Shown: positions 23,040-34,800 of the stretch, piece by piece
Numbering within the stretch: position 1 is the first letter of the stretch
Layout of the letters: the number at the start of each line of letters is the position of its first letter
Source: Manis javanica
Lineage: Eukaryota; Chordata; Mammalia; Pholidota; Manidae
Reading direction: 5' to 3'
DNA length: 64,000 nt
NCBI RefSeq assembly: GCF_040802235.1
Contig: NC_133156.1
Coordinates: 185,392,351 to 185,456,350 of the forward strand
Position numbers and translations under genes: made by a program
The notes under the pieces: generated by a model
Seen by the model: only the letters and a program-made list of their open reading frames with translations
Told to the model about the DNA's origin: nothing
The model's database searches: none

Positions 23040-23570
23040 CACCTCTTTGATTCTCTAATTAAATTGTAGCCATAGAATAACCCGACGCCTACAACTGGCC
23101 ATGTGCTTCACGCAACAGAACAACCTTCCAAACCCCGAGAGCTGTTGGTTCCCCTCCCACTCTGCTCTCAAATCTTCCCGCAATTCTACTAGTTTGCTGG
23201 TTCCTGTGGAGGGTCATGGTGTTTTATGTAAGCATGCAGAGGGAATTTTTCTGTGGGCTTCTGATTTTTCGCTTTTTCAGCCATAGAGATGAAATTATTT
23301 GATTTTACAATATCTATTACAATCTTTGAGATGGCTAGTTTAAAGCTTTGAAAAAGAAGAAAAAACAAAAAACAACTTTGCCCTTTCCATACGGAACTGC
23401 CATAGATATGAAGTTATAAATGAGGAAGCCAGGGTTCATGTTTTATTTATACCTATTACACTTGATTTATGGTGTTGAAAAACACATTCAGCTTAATCTA
23501 TGCGGGAATTAACTTTCGTAGAGATTAATTTTGGATCTATGGCCCCTTTGTAAAGTATATCATCTCTATT
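23040..23570. promoter_or_regulatory. Candidate conserved non-coding block
   Basis: This is non-repetitive, moderately AT-rich sequence with retained CpGs ('cccgacgcctac', 'ctatgcgggaattaac', 'ctttcgtag'), next to a CTCF-like motif. No coding exon was recognised. It is proposed as a candidate element only. Confidence 0.25.
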
Positions 23571-26500
23571 CATAGTCTTGGCTTTCAGACAGAGATGGTA
23601 GTAAAAAAGAAAGAAAGAAAGAAAAACAAAACCATAAACAAAACCAAAGAACTTTCAAAGGGAAATACTTTAAGCCCTTAAAATGAGATAACAAGATGTT
23701 TTCAAAATCAAGAGACCTTTGGAGTTTGCTGATAAAATCAGAATTTAGAATTAATCTAACAGTCCTTTCCACTGAGTTTGGACATTCACTAGAGAGTTCT
23801 ATATGAAAATATACAATAGAAGGAAATAAAAAAATAGGACCCTGGCACATAGTAATATCTAATAATAAGAATTTGATAACTCTGAAATATTTAACTAGTA
23901 TTACACCTATGTTGTCTATGTCACATCTTTATAGCCTACCAGGCAAATGTGTGTGTGTGGAGTGGGGAAAAGGAATGGGAAAGAGAGGAGGATAGCTGTG
24001 TCAAAAACTCAAACAAGCACAATGTAGAGCTTTGAGCCTCTTGACAGCCAAGGGAAAAAGCGAACACAGATGTCATGCCTAATACAAGAAAGAATATTTT
24101 TGTTTTCCAGGAGGAACAAATTTTGTTTTTGTTTCAGAAACAAAAAGCTGTCTTTATCAAAAACAAACAAAACAATAACCTGGAAGTTTCCCTCTTGTTT
24201 CTCTTCTTTCCCACCCATTTTTGTTGCCTTGCCCTTGGCCCATTTTACTCACGGGCACTACCTGCCTGGCCCTGGCAGACACCTGTGCCTGTGACCCCTG
24301 GTCCTGAGGATGCTGTTCAGGGCTTGCTATGCCTCCCTCTCCCTGTTTCTAAGCCCTGACCCAGCGTGCCAGCAGGTGGGTAGAGAAGGAGACAAAGTGA
24401 GTAGCCCCATCCTCGCCATGGCAGGCAGCACCATCTCTCCACAGCTCTTGTGGATTCCATGATTCTTCTTTCCCAGTCCCTGACACCGTCTTCACCCCAG
24501 CAGCATCCAGTCAGGACCCAGGACTCCAGCCAGCTCTGGGGAGAGGGCACCAAACAGCCCTCCCTCATAGATGGGGTCTTTCCTGTTACTTTTTACTTGA
24601 AAAAAATCCAGGGGCATTCTACCTAGACAGAAGCAGAAAAGAGATAATATCAAGTCATCGTTCTGTAGCTGACCAAGTGAGGGATTCTGGTTTGCTTCTA
24701 GACTGTGTCCCTGGCCGTTGCGTGATTTAGTTCTGACAGGGAGAACAAATCTCTCGCCCTCACCAGCACTCCACAAAAGGCTCTGAGGGAAGCTTAGCCA
24801 AGGGCGCAGATCTCTACCATGAACTTTTCTGCCACATGTGGGGGAATTACTGGCCCTTGAAAGCTATCACAGTAGAAAGTAGCAAGGCTATAACATGATT
24901 TGACACGGAGTTTTGAAGGGCCCCACTCAGAAATGTGGAGAGAGTGGCTTTAAAGGCACCGTTTCAGGAGATTAAGATTTGAAATGGTGTTGCTTTATCT
25001 TGCCGTTTTCTTTTCACATGCTTTTCCTTAGGCCTTGCTGTGGAGTTTTTTTTTTCCTTCCTTTCTTTCCCCAGCGTACATTCAAAGGTTTGCAACACTT
25101 CATGCTTGAAGACTTGAGAAGAGCTGAGTAAATTCAATAGGACCAGCTTGATAGTCACTGGCTCCACATGCATTTGCTTGCTGTGAAGAGAAATGCATGT
25201 GAGGAAAATATATTGCTACTGAACAAACGAATCTGTCTCAAGTATAATTGCTCATTTTTACCCATCCCTTGTGTCTTATGGGAGTAGATTACTAAAGAGG
25301 CTGGCCCTGCAGCCCAAAGACCTCTCAGCTTCAGCCCCGTGGGATGCATGTCAGCAGGCCCCCTTGCTGTCTCTCCGGGACGCACCACCAACAGCTCTGC
25401 CGGTGCCAACTCCCTGGGTCTCTTCTTAATTCCCTGAGCTCCTCACAAGGCTTGAGCCCCTGGGCTCTTGGCGGCCCAAACAAAACCTGAAGGAAATTCC
25501 CTTAGCTCTGCAGTCAGTGCTAAAACCCTCCACAGCAAGCAGACAGACCCTTCCATTTCCAGTCATGAGGATGCTGGAGCCGCTGTGCTCAGGTCCCTGC
25601 TTAATATCTTGGAGAGGCTGAGACCAAATTCCAGGTCCAGAAGGAAAGGACAAATTCAGACTCCAGCCCAAAGCCACTTCTATTTTCTGAGAAGAAATGA
25701 GGAAGCAACCTCTCACCTCAGACTTTGAGGAACGATCCTGTTTTGAGCATTCTTATTTTGTGGTCTATGAAAATGTCTTCTATCCTTATTAGAGCACGTG
25801 TTTTAAATGTGGCAGGGGTGGGGGAGTGGGGAGACTGGGAAAAATGTAGATCCAGGAGCTAACAGAAATCAAGGTTGGATAACCGTTCACCTTGTGTCTG
25901 GGGAGTCCACTGCAGCTACTGGGGTGATGTGTTACCATACAGGGCCGCAGTCAAGGCTGGTTTCTCTGTTTAGCCCTTTCTCAGTCTTGTCAATCAAATA
26001 GAAATTGGGGCTCTCATGAGTGGAGGAGGAAGAATAGCAGGGTGTGGACTGGGAGGGCAGCATCGCACAGGCTGTGATACACAGGCAGGCGCTTTGGCCC
26101 AGAATGGGAGGTCGGGAGGGGAGGGGAGACAACAAAAGAAGGACTGGGCCAAGCTCTGCCTGCTCCACAGTTTTGCTTAAGCCAACCTTAATCCCTGGGG
26201 CTGAACTTCTGAATGATGAATTAAAAATCCTACCAGGAATCAGTAATGACGTAAGATACTGATAGCTGTGACGTGACACATTGGGAGGGCCATCAGTCAG
26301 TTCTTTACAGCATTACTGGCTGTGTGGTGTGACCCCAGAGGCTCTTGGCAATCTGGCTGTGGTCTGTTTCCCAGTTCATCTCTTTCCTGCTTCCCCGTTA
26401 GTCCTTTGTTCTCACCCTTGACGCCTCCCCAGCACCAGGCACCCCCTGCCCGCCACAGGGGTGAGACGGTTCTCCCTGCCTGCCAGGGCTCCTCCTCGCC

Positions 26501-26939
26501 ACTCTCCAGAAGAGTCCTATTACCTGTCCGTCACGCTCCCTGTCAAGCTCCTTCGACACTGATTTTTCTAGCTATAATGACTTTTTTGTCTAACCATAGA
26601 CAAAATTAATCTTGTCCTTCTTCGAACTTCCATTTTTATGTTACTATAGCATATGTTGAATTATAATTATTTCTTCATTTGTGTAACTCTGCTAGATCAT
26701 GTATGCTTTAAGGTGGGGGGACCAAAGTTAAATTGACTTGCCTTGTTTTACATTAAGCTAAATGAAAAGTCTGAGATAGGCAAGTATAGTCTCAGTATTT
26801 GGCAGGTGTTTATGAAGGGGAAAGAGACTGGGATAGAGAAGCTCTCTATCGTTCTGCATACTGGCACACACAAATACTCAGTAATATATACGTATGTGTG
26901 TATATATGTGTGTGTGCACACACACACATGTATATAAAT
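23571..26939. other. No recognised gene
   Basis: An (AAAG)n run lies near 23607-23625, and a 10+1+10 inverted repeat (TTTTTGTTTC-A-GAAACAAAAA) at 24126-24146. Two CRE-like sites, TGACGTAA at 26247 and TGACGTGAC at 26269, lie 22 bp apart in otherwise plain sequence. A TG/CA palindrome lies at 26907-26926. No gene was found. Confidence 0.45.
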
Positions 26940-26944
26940 ACAAA

Positions 26945-27145
26945 GAAGTACTTCTATGCACCATACACTGTGCTAGGCAAGTTTACATGGATTTTTAAAA
27001 AATTTAATCCTCTCAAGGGCCTGTTTTAGAGGTAAGGAAATAAAAATGATAAAGGATTTAAATAATTTGCCCAAGGTCACACAGCTAGTAATGGAGCATA
27101 AATTCAAATTAGGATAGCCTGCTTCTAGATCCCTAGACTTCATCT
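26945..27145 (+). repeat. MIR SINE
   Basis: 'tacactgtgctaggcaagtt' followed by 'tttgcccaaggtcacacagc' and 'tagtaatggagc' is the MIR 3' half. Confidence 0.8.
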
Positions 27146-27159
27146 CTTCCTTTATCACA

Positions 27160-28540
27160 GCTAATGGACAGTTGTCATTTCTCTGGGCTCCTGGTTTAGA
27201 AGCTGAGAGGTCCAGACATTGTCCCAGCCTCCTTTGACTCTAGGATGCAGGCATCGCTTCAACAGATGCCTCTGCTAGAGCCTTTGAACTAGGATCTGGT
27301 GACAGAAGGCGGCAGAGACGGAGAATCCAGAAGCACCGAGGTGGTGGTTGTGGGAACAGCAGTGTCCAAGTTCAGTGGCTGTGGCTCTGTGGCTGCTGGG
27401 TGACCTGCAGCCCCACTGTTCAGTGGAGCAGAGGTGGGGGGCTTCTCAGATGGGTTAGGTAGAAATTTTTGGCTGGCTTCTACCTGCTGCCTAGCTTCTC
27501 TTGTCTGGTCTCCTTTTCTAGCCTGGTTCTGATCATGTTGAAAACTCCTTGAACTATTGAGCATGTGAGTCAGCAACAAAAGCTTTTTCCTGCTTGATCA
27601 GCTAGAGGTAGTTCCTGTCTTTTGCAGCCAACAACCCCTGCTGATATAATATCTAAGTCCAGATAGGCTGGCTCCCACATACATCATTCCCACCTGGGAG
27701 AGAAAAAACACATATATATCCAGAATTTTGTAAAAGTTTGATGGAGTAAGGGTGAAGGTGGCAGGGTGTATGAGAATAATTTCTAGCTAATCTATCTAAC
27801 TTCCTACTTATGATTCACATTGCAGTTTACGTGGATGATTATGGGACTTTTCAGTACATCATTACAAAGCTAGTACCTATAAATGGATTTTTACCATTCG
27901 AGTGTAATTTGATTTCCAAATCTTATTCTGGGCTTTAAAAATTCTGTGATGAATTTAGCCTTTGAATAATCAGAAAGAGTACTTTGCTAAGTATCTTTCC
28001 TGCTTGTTGTAAGAAAAATTGCTTCCCTCAGATTTGTAGTACTGAAAAAGCTAAGATCACAAAGGAAGTTGAATTGCTGAATTATTTAATATAATCTGAC
28101 TCTTCAGAGCCTTACCTGCTAAGACGGAAGAAGATATGATAGCTTACATAAAAGTTATTGATAAATTCCAAGATGCAATTCACTTTAAAGAAATCTCTCT
28201 GGCCTAATGCAGTGAGGGAGTTGAGTTTGCAGTTTGACAAAGGAGTTATAATTAGGAGACATCTCTGAATTTCTGGAAGAAGCTACTGCTTCAGATGGTC
28301 AAGTGGTCTACTGAGATGTCAGATCGTACACAGGAATAAACCTTACAGAGGCCAGGGGTTGGACCTTGGCAAGTCCAGACACGCTAACATGATTATCACC
28401 ACTCTAATCACATTATAAAGTAAACACACACCCTACCAAGAATCTCATGGGGTTGTGAGAGGATGATGAAGAGCTGCTTTCTGTCTCTACTGACGGCACG
28501 ATGGGAAGACATGGGGTGGTTTGTAGCATGAGAGACTTGG
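27160..28540. other. No gene; possible LTR-like repeat
   Basis: The first 500 bp show features reminiscent of an old LTR ('ggatctggtgacagaaggc', 'gcagccaacaacccctgctg'), but no boundaries or duplications were found. The rest holds nothing recognised. Confidence 0.35.
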
Positions 28541-28548
28541 GTTATTAG

Positions 28549-28748
28549 ATCAGTGGCTGTCAACCAGGGGGTGATTTGGCAATGATTGGAGACATTGTTT
28601 TGGAAAAGGAGGGTGAGTGTTACTGGCATCCAGTGGGTGGAGGCCAGGAATGCTGCTAGACATGCTACAGAGCTCAGGATGGCCCCCACAACAAAGATTT
28701 ATCTGGCCCCCCAATGTCCACTTAATGTGAAGCTTGAGAAACCCTGGG
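28549..28748 (+). mobile_element. MER5A-type hAT-Charlie MITE
   Basis: The element runs from 'cagtggctgtcaaccagggg' through 'ctggcatccagtgggtggag', 'gccaggaatgctgctagaca' and 'cccccacaacaaagattta' to 'gagaaaccctg'. It is collinear with MER5A as I remember it, with a small internal deletion after the first 30 bp. Confidence 0.85.
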
Positions 28749-31399
28749 TTACAAGAAAGGAAGAAAAGTCTGAATCTGAAGTTACATAAATATTGGAATA
28801 GGTTTACAGGTCCAAGACTAGGGTGAGGTGAGTGAACCACCTGCTTCAGGGTGCAAAATTTGAGTGCTAAAAACCTCAGTTATTGAGATATAGTATTTAA
28901 AAAAATCAAAATCAATGCAAAAATTCATGACAAACAATATAGCAAAATTTAAAAACAAGACAGTATTCAACAAGAGATGGGATTCGGATAGGGAAAGTTA
29001 AAATATTATTTATCTTAATTACTGAGGTTTTGGCAGCCCCTGCCCCTGCCCCCCACCCCCTTAAATTTTGTGTCCAAGGCAAATGCCTCATTGTAGTCCT
29101 GGTCTGTTGGGTTTTTTATTTATTTTTTCTTTTAAGGGAAAGCATTCATGATCTGATGGATTATTAAGGGTATGGAATTGTTTTTGCTAAAGGTGATTTG
29201 ATTTGATTATTGCTAAACTGGGGTTAGTTAGGTCTAGCTAAGGTCAGTGAGAAGGTCTTTGCTAGCTCTAGATTTTGATGACTATGTTAAGCTAGGAAGC
29301 AATCCCCATCTTAAGCTGCATAGAATTTCCTTAATATGGGCTTTTAAATTCTCTGATTTATAGCTTGGCCTCAATTCACCAAGATCATCTTCATTATCAA
29401 TGGTACTGTACGAATGGTGTCCCAAAGAAATATGTGGCATTCACTGTGTTCTTTAGCAACACTCTTCTGTTGTGACTCACCCTTCCAGGAAAATAACCAT
29501 TGTTTGAATTTACCGTTTTTCTGAGCAAGTAAAATTTCTTCTCATCTTCTCTCCCCAGTCTCTCTTCACCTCAAAACCAACTTAGTATTCTTTTCTGGGC
29601 TCCATCGATATTGACATTATTCTGTATTACTTGCCCTTTCCCCCCAAAAATGCCTTAGATGGAATTTTTTGGGGGAGGGAGGATTTTAATATTTTTTCTT
29701 CCTTGGGGAAATTGTCTGTCTATTTACTAAGTTATGTATGTGGAATAAGAGTAGTTACAACATAGTGCTGACCCCTTCAGAAATGCCAGATGAAAGTCTC
29801 AAAGATAATTTACTGTCTTGGGCAGGGCAAGATAGACAGTTGTAAAAAATTACAGTAATACTACTAATTAGGAGAACTGTGGTCTTGGACCCATATCAGA
29901 ACAAACACTCTAACCATTATAGATTGCTTTCCATCAATTTCCCTGTTTTCCATCTATGCGTGGCTAGCTTGTTAAGAGTACCTGCATTCAGCAAATGTAC
30001 TCGTGCATAAAGTAACTGGATACGGGAACCACCAGTTCCCCACATCCTGTCATTTAATCTAACTGACATATATACAATTCCTTTTGATCTATGCTAACCA
30101 TATTTATCTCAATGCAGATCTCAGCTTCCTATCTGTTATTTTAAAAAATGCTTTAATCAGAGGGTAGTGACAAGTTGGGTTGAATTATAGGGTTTGGGTT
30201 TTAAGATTTTTTTTTCAATCTTAGAAACAAAGCAACATCAAACTTGGGCTCTCATTCACAACCACTTAGTCATTGCTATTTTGATGAACTATTTTATGTT
30301 TATTTATTGAAAAAGAACAAAAAGAAATAAAGAAAAAGCAACTAAGGAACTAAGTGGTAGATGGGTAGATGAAGAATCATTCTAATTTAATTTGAATTAC
30401 CAAAGCTAGATGTAACCACATAGTTTCTTCTCTCCCCACGCCCCCTTATTCTTTTTCTTTTTTTTTGTTTTTGGTTCAGAGGTGAACAGAAGTTCATGTA
30501 TGTCTGCCCACTGCTTAAGTAAAGGGATGCACTTAATTGTCTATGACTTGGGATTCTGAGCTGCCTGGATTCTTTGCTGCAGAAAATTCACCAGGAGAGG
30601 GCAGAATAGAGCATTGAGTAGAAAGGGTGTCACCCTGCAGAAGTCCCTGACGCCTCTTTAGAATTATGCATTTTGACTTAGGATAGGTCATAGTATCTAA
30701 ATTGTACGTGCCTAGGTTTTCCAATTCACAATATGGTGATAAAAATGCTTAGAAGTTCCTTTATAATAAATTGTCTACATGAATATTAGTGTATGGGCTA
30801 CCTGTTGTTCTGTGGCTGAAAAGAAACTGTCCCCTGAAGAATTTCAATTAGATCTTCAGAAAGAAGATCAGAAGAAATAAATGGGGTGTTTTTCTATATT
30901 CCTGTCCTTTAAAAAGATATAACTTCACCTATTATAATCACATACATCTATCCTGAGCAAATGAAGTAAATGAATGAATCAGAGTTCATTGCAAATAGTA
31001 AGGTTCTCTTATGAAAATTTTGTCTTGGTCATACGTAAGGCATGACATAAAATGTATCTCTTCCTGTGGTTTGTACTAATCACTGCTGATAAGAGATTAT
31101 CATACAACACTTTTAACAGAATCCTACTCAAGTTGTTACTTCTTTAGTAAAGGCATAAACTCCATGCTTCAAATATTTCCCTTTTATCACTCTACTCCCT
31201 GCACTGCAACACAACTTCAGCTATTTAAAAACTCCTTCCGTTGAACTATTTCATTGCCTTTATGTGTTTGAAACTTTTCATAATAGAAAACGTTTTAAAA
31301 CCTCCCACCCCGCAGTACCAATTCTTTCGTTCATGTAAATAAATCAGGGGGAGTCTCTTCCTTATGCCTAACTCTTCAAGGCAAACCCTTCACAGAATC
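28749..31399. other. AT-rich intergenic DNA, nothing recognised
   Basis: No gene, RNA gene or confident repeat was recognised. A weaker CTCF-like site (CCAGGAGAGGGCAG, plus strand) lies at 30591-30604. Confidence 0.4.
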
Positions 31400-31560
31400 T
31401 AGGCCATCTCATTCATACTTCATAACCCTCCTATTGGGTAAGCTATGTTTTATATATTGGAACCCGAAGCTGAGAAAGGTTAAGGAATTGGCCCAAGACC
31501 ACACAGCTAGAAGGCAGCAGAGTTAGCATTTGGCCCAGGTCTTCCTGATGGCATTGCTCA
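31400..31560 (+). repeat. MIR SINE
   Basis: 'ggttaaggaattggcccaag' then 'accacacagctagaaggcag' matches the MIR 3' half. Confidence 0.8.
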
Positions 31561-31984
31561 TATGCTTAATCCTTAGTCTAGCTACCTGTAAGTGTGAGCC
31601 TCTTGGAACCAACCTATTACATGTAGATGGTGGTGGCAGTTCCTAAGGCTGCATAGCCCCACAGCATTTACAGGCATTTCTAAGATGTGATCATGTTAAA
31701 TCTTCATAAGTAGAAGCCCCCTTTTAGAAATAAAAGTGCTAAGTAGCTTTTCAAGGTAAGTTTTGGAACTATTCTTGACCTCATCTTGCTTTATTAAAAA
31801 AAAAACTTAAAATATGATAACTGCTCTTGCATCCTGCTTCTGTCAGAAAGCTCCATGCTTGGGGAACCAGAAATCTTCCATGTGCCATTGGGCGAGGCCC
31901 CAAGCTCCACAAGGATAGAAGCTCCTTTATTTGGGACCTTGCCCTATCTGGCTGTTAACTTTTATCATTTGCAGTGTCCTTTAT

Positions 31985-32169
31985 TGAACTGGTAAACACA
32001 CAAAAAATTCTGATAACCTACAAATGACCAATAGCATGGGAAAAGATATTCAGCATTGTTAGTCAACAAGGAAGAACAAATTAAAACCACAGTGGAAAAT
32101 CATGTTAGACTCATTACAATGGCTAAAGGTAAAAATACTGACTATACCAAGTGTTGATGAAGATGTGGA
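31985..32169 (+). mobile_element. Old L1M, left part (split)
   Basis: 'aaaagatattcagcattgtt', 'agtcaacaaggaagaacaaa' and 'aagtgttgatgaagatgtgg' match L1 ORF2 C-terminal sequence. The element resumes at about 33169 ('gtaggagtgtaaaatggtgt') with consensus order preserved. Confidence 0.75.
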
Positions 32170-33168
32170 TGAAGGCCCTGGCTTCTGTGGGATACCCACC
32201 CCACCAAGGTCAGAGGCAACAGGAACTGACAGTGTCAGTCCATCCTTGTGTCTCTAGCTCATGCCTGTGGCATGCAGCTTGCTCTTAATTTCCCCAACTT
32301 TATGGCCATCTTCTCTCCTGACTAGCTGTTCTGTGAACTTTAAGCTCCAGGACCAGATGCAGAGAAAACAACCTTATGAAACATGTTTAAACAGTTTCCA
32401 ACAATTAAGTAAGGCCAAGTCCCTAATTATGTATGAGTCTCTCAGGGCTTCTGCTTTTCTGGTTGAACCTCTACTGAGACAGAAGTGGCACCGGGGCCAG
32501 ATCCAGCCCACGGCCTGCTTTGGTAGGGCCTTTGAGCCATGAATGGCTTTCACATGTATAGAGGGCTGTAAAATAAAGGAGAATGTATGACAGAGACCAT
32601 GTTGGGGAGGGTATATAATTTCCCTCTACTCGGCTGGGTTCTTGGCTGAGACACCCCATGTAATAAAATGCAGATTAATAGGAGAAAAACTTAAGTTTAA
32701 TAACATGTATACCTCCTGTATACATGAGAGGGACCCAGAAAAGCTGAGTTACCTCTCTGAAATAGCCCAGGCCATCACTTTAAACACCATCCTCAGCTAA
32801 AGACAAAAGAAAGGAGCTGGCAGATGGGTAGGTTACCAGTAAAGCACAGTAAACGAGGCTATGGCTGTCACACAGGTGTGCTGGCATCTTCTCCACTCAT
32901 GAGCATTTCTAGAGATCTGGTCATCCCCCTCGTACTTGTATAGCACCTGGTAAATGTACATTCCCCTTGTACATGTCAGTGTCCCTTCCAAAGGGTAACT
33001 TCTCCTTGGTTTTCAGAGCTTCTCTGTTTCTTAAAAACAATCAGCCTAAAGTAATCCTTATGCCAAAGAAGCCTATTTTGGTGTGACAAGTTCTGTTCCT
33101 CTTCGCTCACAAGGTCTAAAATGTTTACCCTCTGTCTCTTTGCAGAAAGTTTACTGATCCTTGGTGAA
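32170..33168. mobile_element. Nested insertions in old L1M
   Basis: About 1 kb interrupts the L1M. The part from about 32483 to 32600 ('cagatccagcccacggcctg', 'gacagagacca') and the part 33107-33166 ('cacaaggtctaaaatgttt', 'gcagaaagtttactgatcc') are the two ends of one hAT-type element. Between them, about 32597-33106, lies an LTR-like unit beginning TGTTGGGGAGGG. The first 310 bp are unassigned. Boundaries are approximate, and no clean target duplication was confirmed. Confidence 0.5.
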
Positions 33169-33780
33169 GAGAAAGTAGGAGTGTAAAATGGTGTGGCCAC
33201 TTTTTAAACAGTTTGACAGTTTCTTATAAACAAATCATCCTATGGCCCAGAAGTCTTGATCTTAGGAATTTACTGAAGAACAATGAAAATGTATGTTTAC
33301 ACAAAGACTTGCACATGAATGTTCATAGCTTTTTAATTCTTAATAACTCAGAACTTAACCCAAAGGCCCATCAACAGGTGAATGGATAAACAAATTGTGG
33401 TATATCCATACCATGGAATTCTACTTAGCAATAAAAGGGAATTACTTATTGATACATCTAACAACATGGATAAATCTCAAAAAGTCATTATGCTGAGTGA
33501 AAGAAGGGAGATAAAAAAGCATACATTGTGTGGTTCCATTTATATGAAGTTCTAGAGCTGGCAATATTAATCTACAGTGATAGAAATGTAGTGATTGTTT
33601 AGGATGCCAGTGGGTGGGGGTGATTGGAAAGGGGCACCAGTTAACTTCTCGAGATGTTATATAGTTTGGACAGTCTCCCAATCATCAAAACTCATTGAGT
33701 TGCACAGCTAAAATGTATACATTTTCTTTCATATAAATTATAACTCAATAAAGTTGATTTTTAAAAAGTTTTATGATCTA
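33169..33780 (+). mobile_element. Old L1M, right part with 3' end
   Basis: 'ggcccatcaacaggtgaatg', 'gataaacaaattgtggtata' and the terminal 'ataactcaataaagttgatt' followed by an A-rich tail mark the 3' end of an old L1. Confidence 0.85.
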
Positions 33781-33905
33781 AAGTACTTTCCTCCTTGGTT
33801 TCTGACAATATGTTCAAAGCTTCTGATGCCTTTTACGTGGGCAGACATACGCTGGTTTAAGCCTAAACTTCTATTTAGACTGCCTGTGTAGCGTACAAAG
33901 CCATG

Positions 33906-33943
33906 GTGGTTGGCTCAGTTTCCTAGGGCTATCTGAACAAAGC
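33906..33943 (-). mobile_element. MLT1-type LTR, one side of Tigger
   Basis: 'ctcagtttcctagggctatc' followed by 'tgaacaaagca' is the reverse-strand end of an MLT1-type LTR, which resumes at about 34405. Confidence 0.65.
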
Positions 33944-34404
33944 ATGGTAGACCCCCCCATCTATGGGGGATACATTCCAAGACCCCAGTGGATGCCTGAA
34001 ACTATGGATATACCAAACCCTATGTATACTATGTTTTTTCCTGTACATACCTATCTATGCTAATGTCTAATTTATAAATTGGGCACAGTAAGAGATTAAC
34101 AACAAGAACTAATAATAATAAAGTAGAACAATGATAACAACATAGTGTAATAAGTTATGTGAATGTGGCCTCTGTCTCCCAAATGCTTTATTGTACTGTA
34201 CTTACCCTTCCTCTTGTGATGTGAGATGATGAAATGCCTTGGTGATGAGATGAAGTGAGGTGAATGGCGTAGGCATTGTGATCTAGTGGTAGGCTATTAT
34301 TGGCCTTCTGAAGATACATCAGAAAAAGGAGCATTTGCTTCCTCACCGTGTTGACTCAGGGGAGCAAAAACCACTGAAAGTGAAATGGTGGATAAGGGGG
34401 GAGT
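33944..34404 (+). mobile_element. TcMar-Tigger DNA transposon remnant
   Basis: The sequence 'gggggatacattccaagacc' then 'ccagtggatgcctgaaacta', 'gcacagtaagagattaacaa' and 'gagatgaagtgaggtgaatg' is the familiar non-autonomous Tigger type. The terminal sequences, C-rich at the left and 'gataaggggggag' at the right, are inverted. It sits inside the MLT1-type LTR. No transposase frame survives. Confidence 0.8.
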
Positions 34405-34800
34405 TCTGTGCCACAGACTGGGTGGCTTAACAGACATTTGTCTCTGTTCTGGAGGCCAGTCTTCCAAGATCAGTATGTAGGTGGGGTTGGTTCCTGCTGA
34501 GGGCTGCGAGGGAGAATCTGTTCCAGGCCTCTTTTCTACCATCTGGTGGTTTGCTGGCACCCTGTGCACTGCTCTGATTTCTGTCTTCTCCCTATGTATG
34601 TGTCTGTCTTTATGTCCAATTTTTCTCATAAGGACACCAGTCATATCAGATATATGGCCCATCTTAATGGTTTCATCTTTGCATGATTACCTGCAGAGAT
34701 CCCATTATCAAATAAGGTCATTTTCACAGGTACCAGGCTCTAGGATTTCAACATCTCTTGGAGGGAGGGACACAATTCAACCTCTAATAGTTGATTATAA
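34405..34800 (-). mobile_element. MLT1-type LTR, main part
   Basis: 'ccacagactgggtggcttaa', 'ggttggttcctgctgagggc', 'ctcataaggacaccagtcat' and 'ggacacaattcaacctctaa' match the reverse complement of an MLT1-type MaLR LTR. Confidence 0.8.

Noticed and set aside
28749..31399. Possible coding exon between repeats
   Set aside because: No open frame with splice signals and a recognisable protein family was found on either strand.
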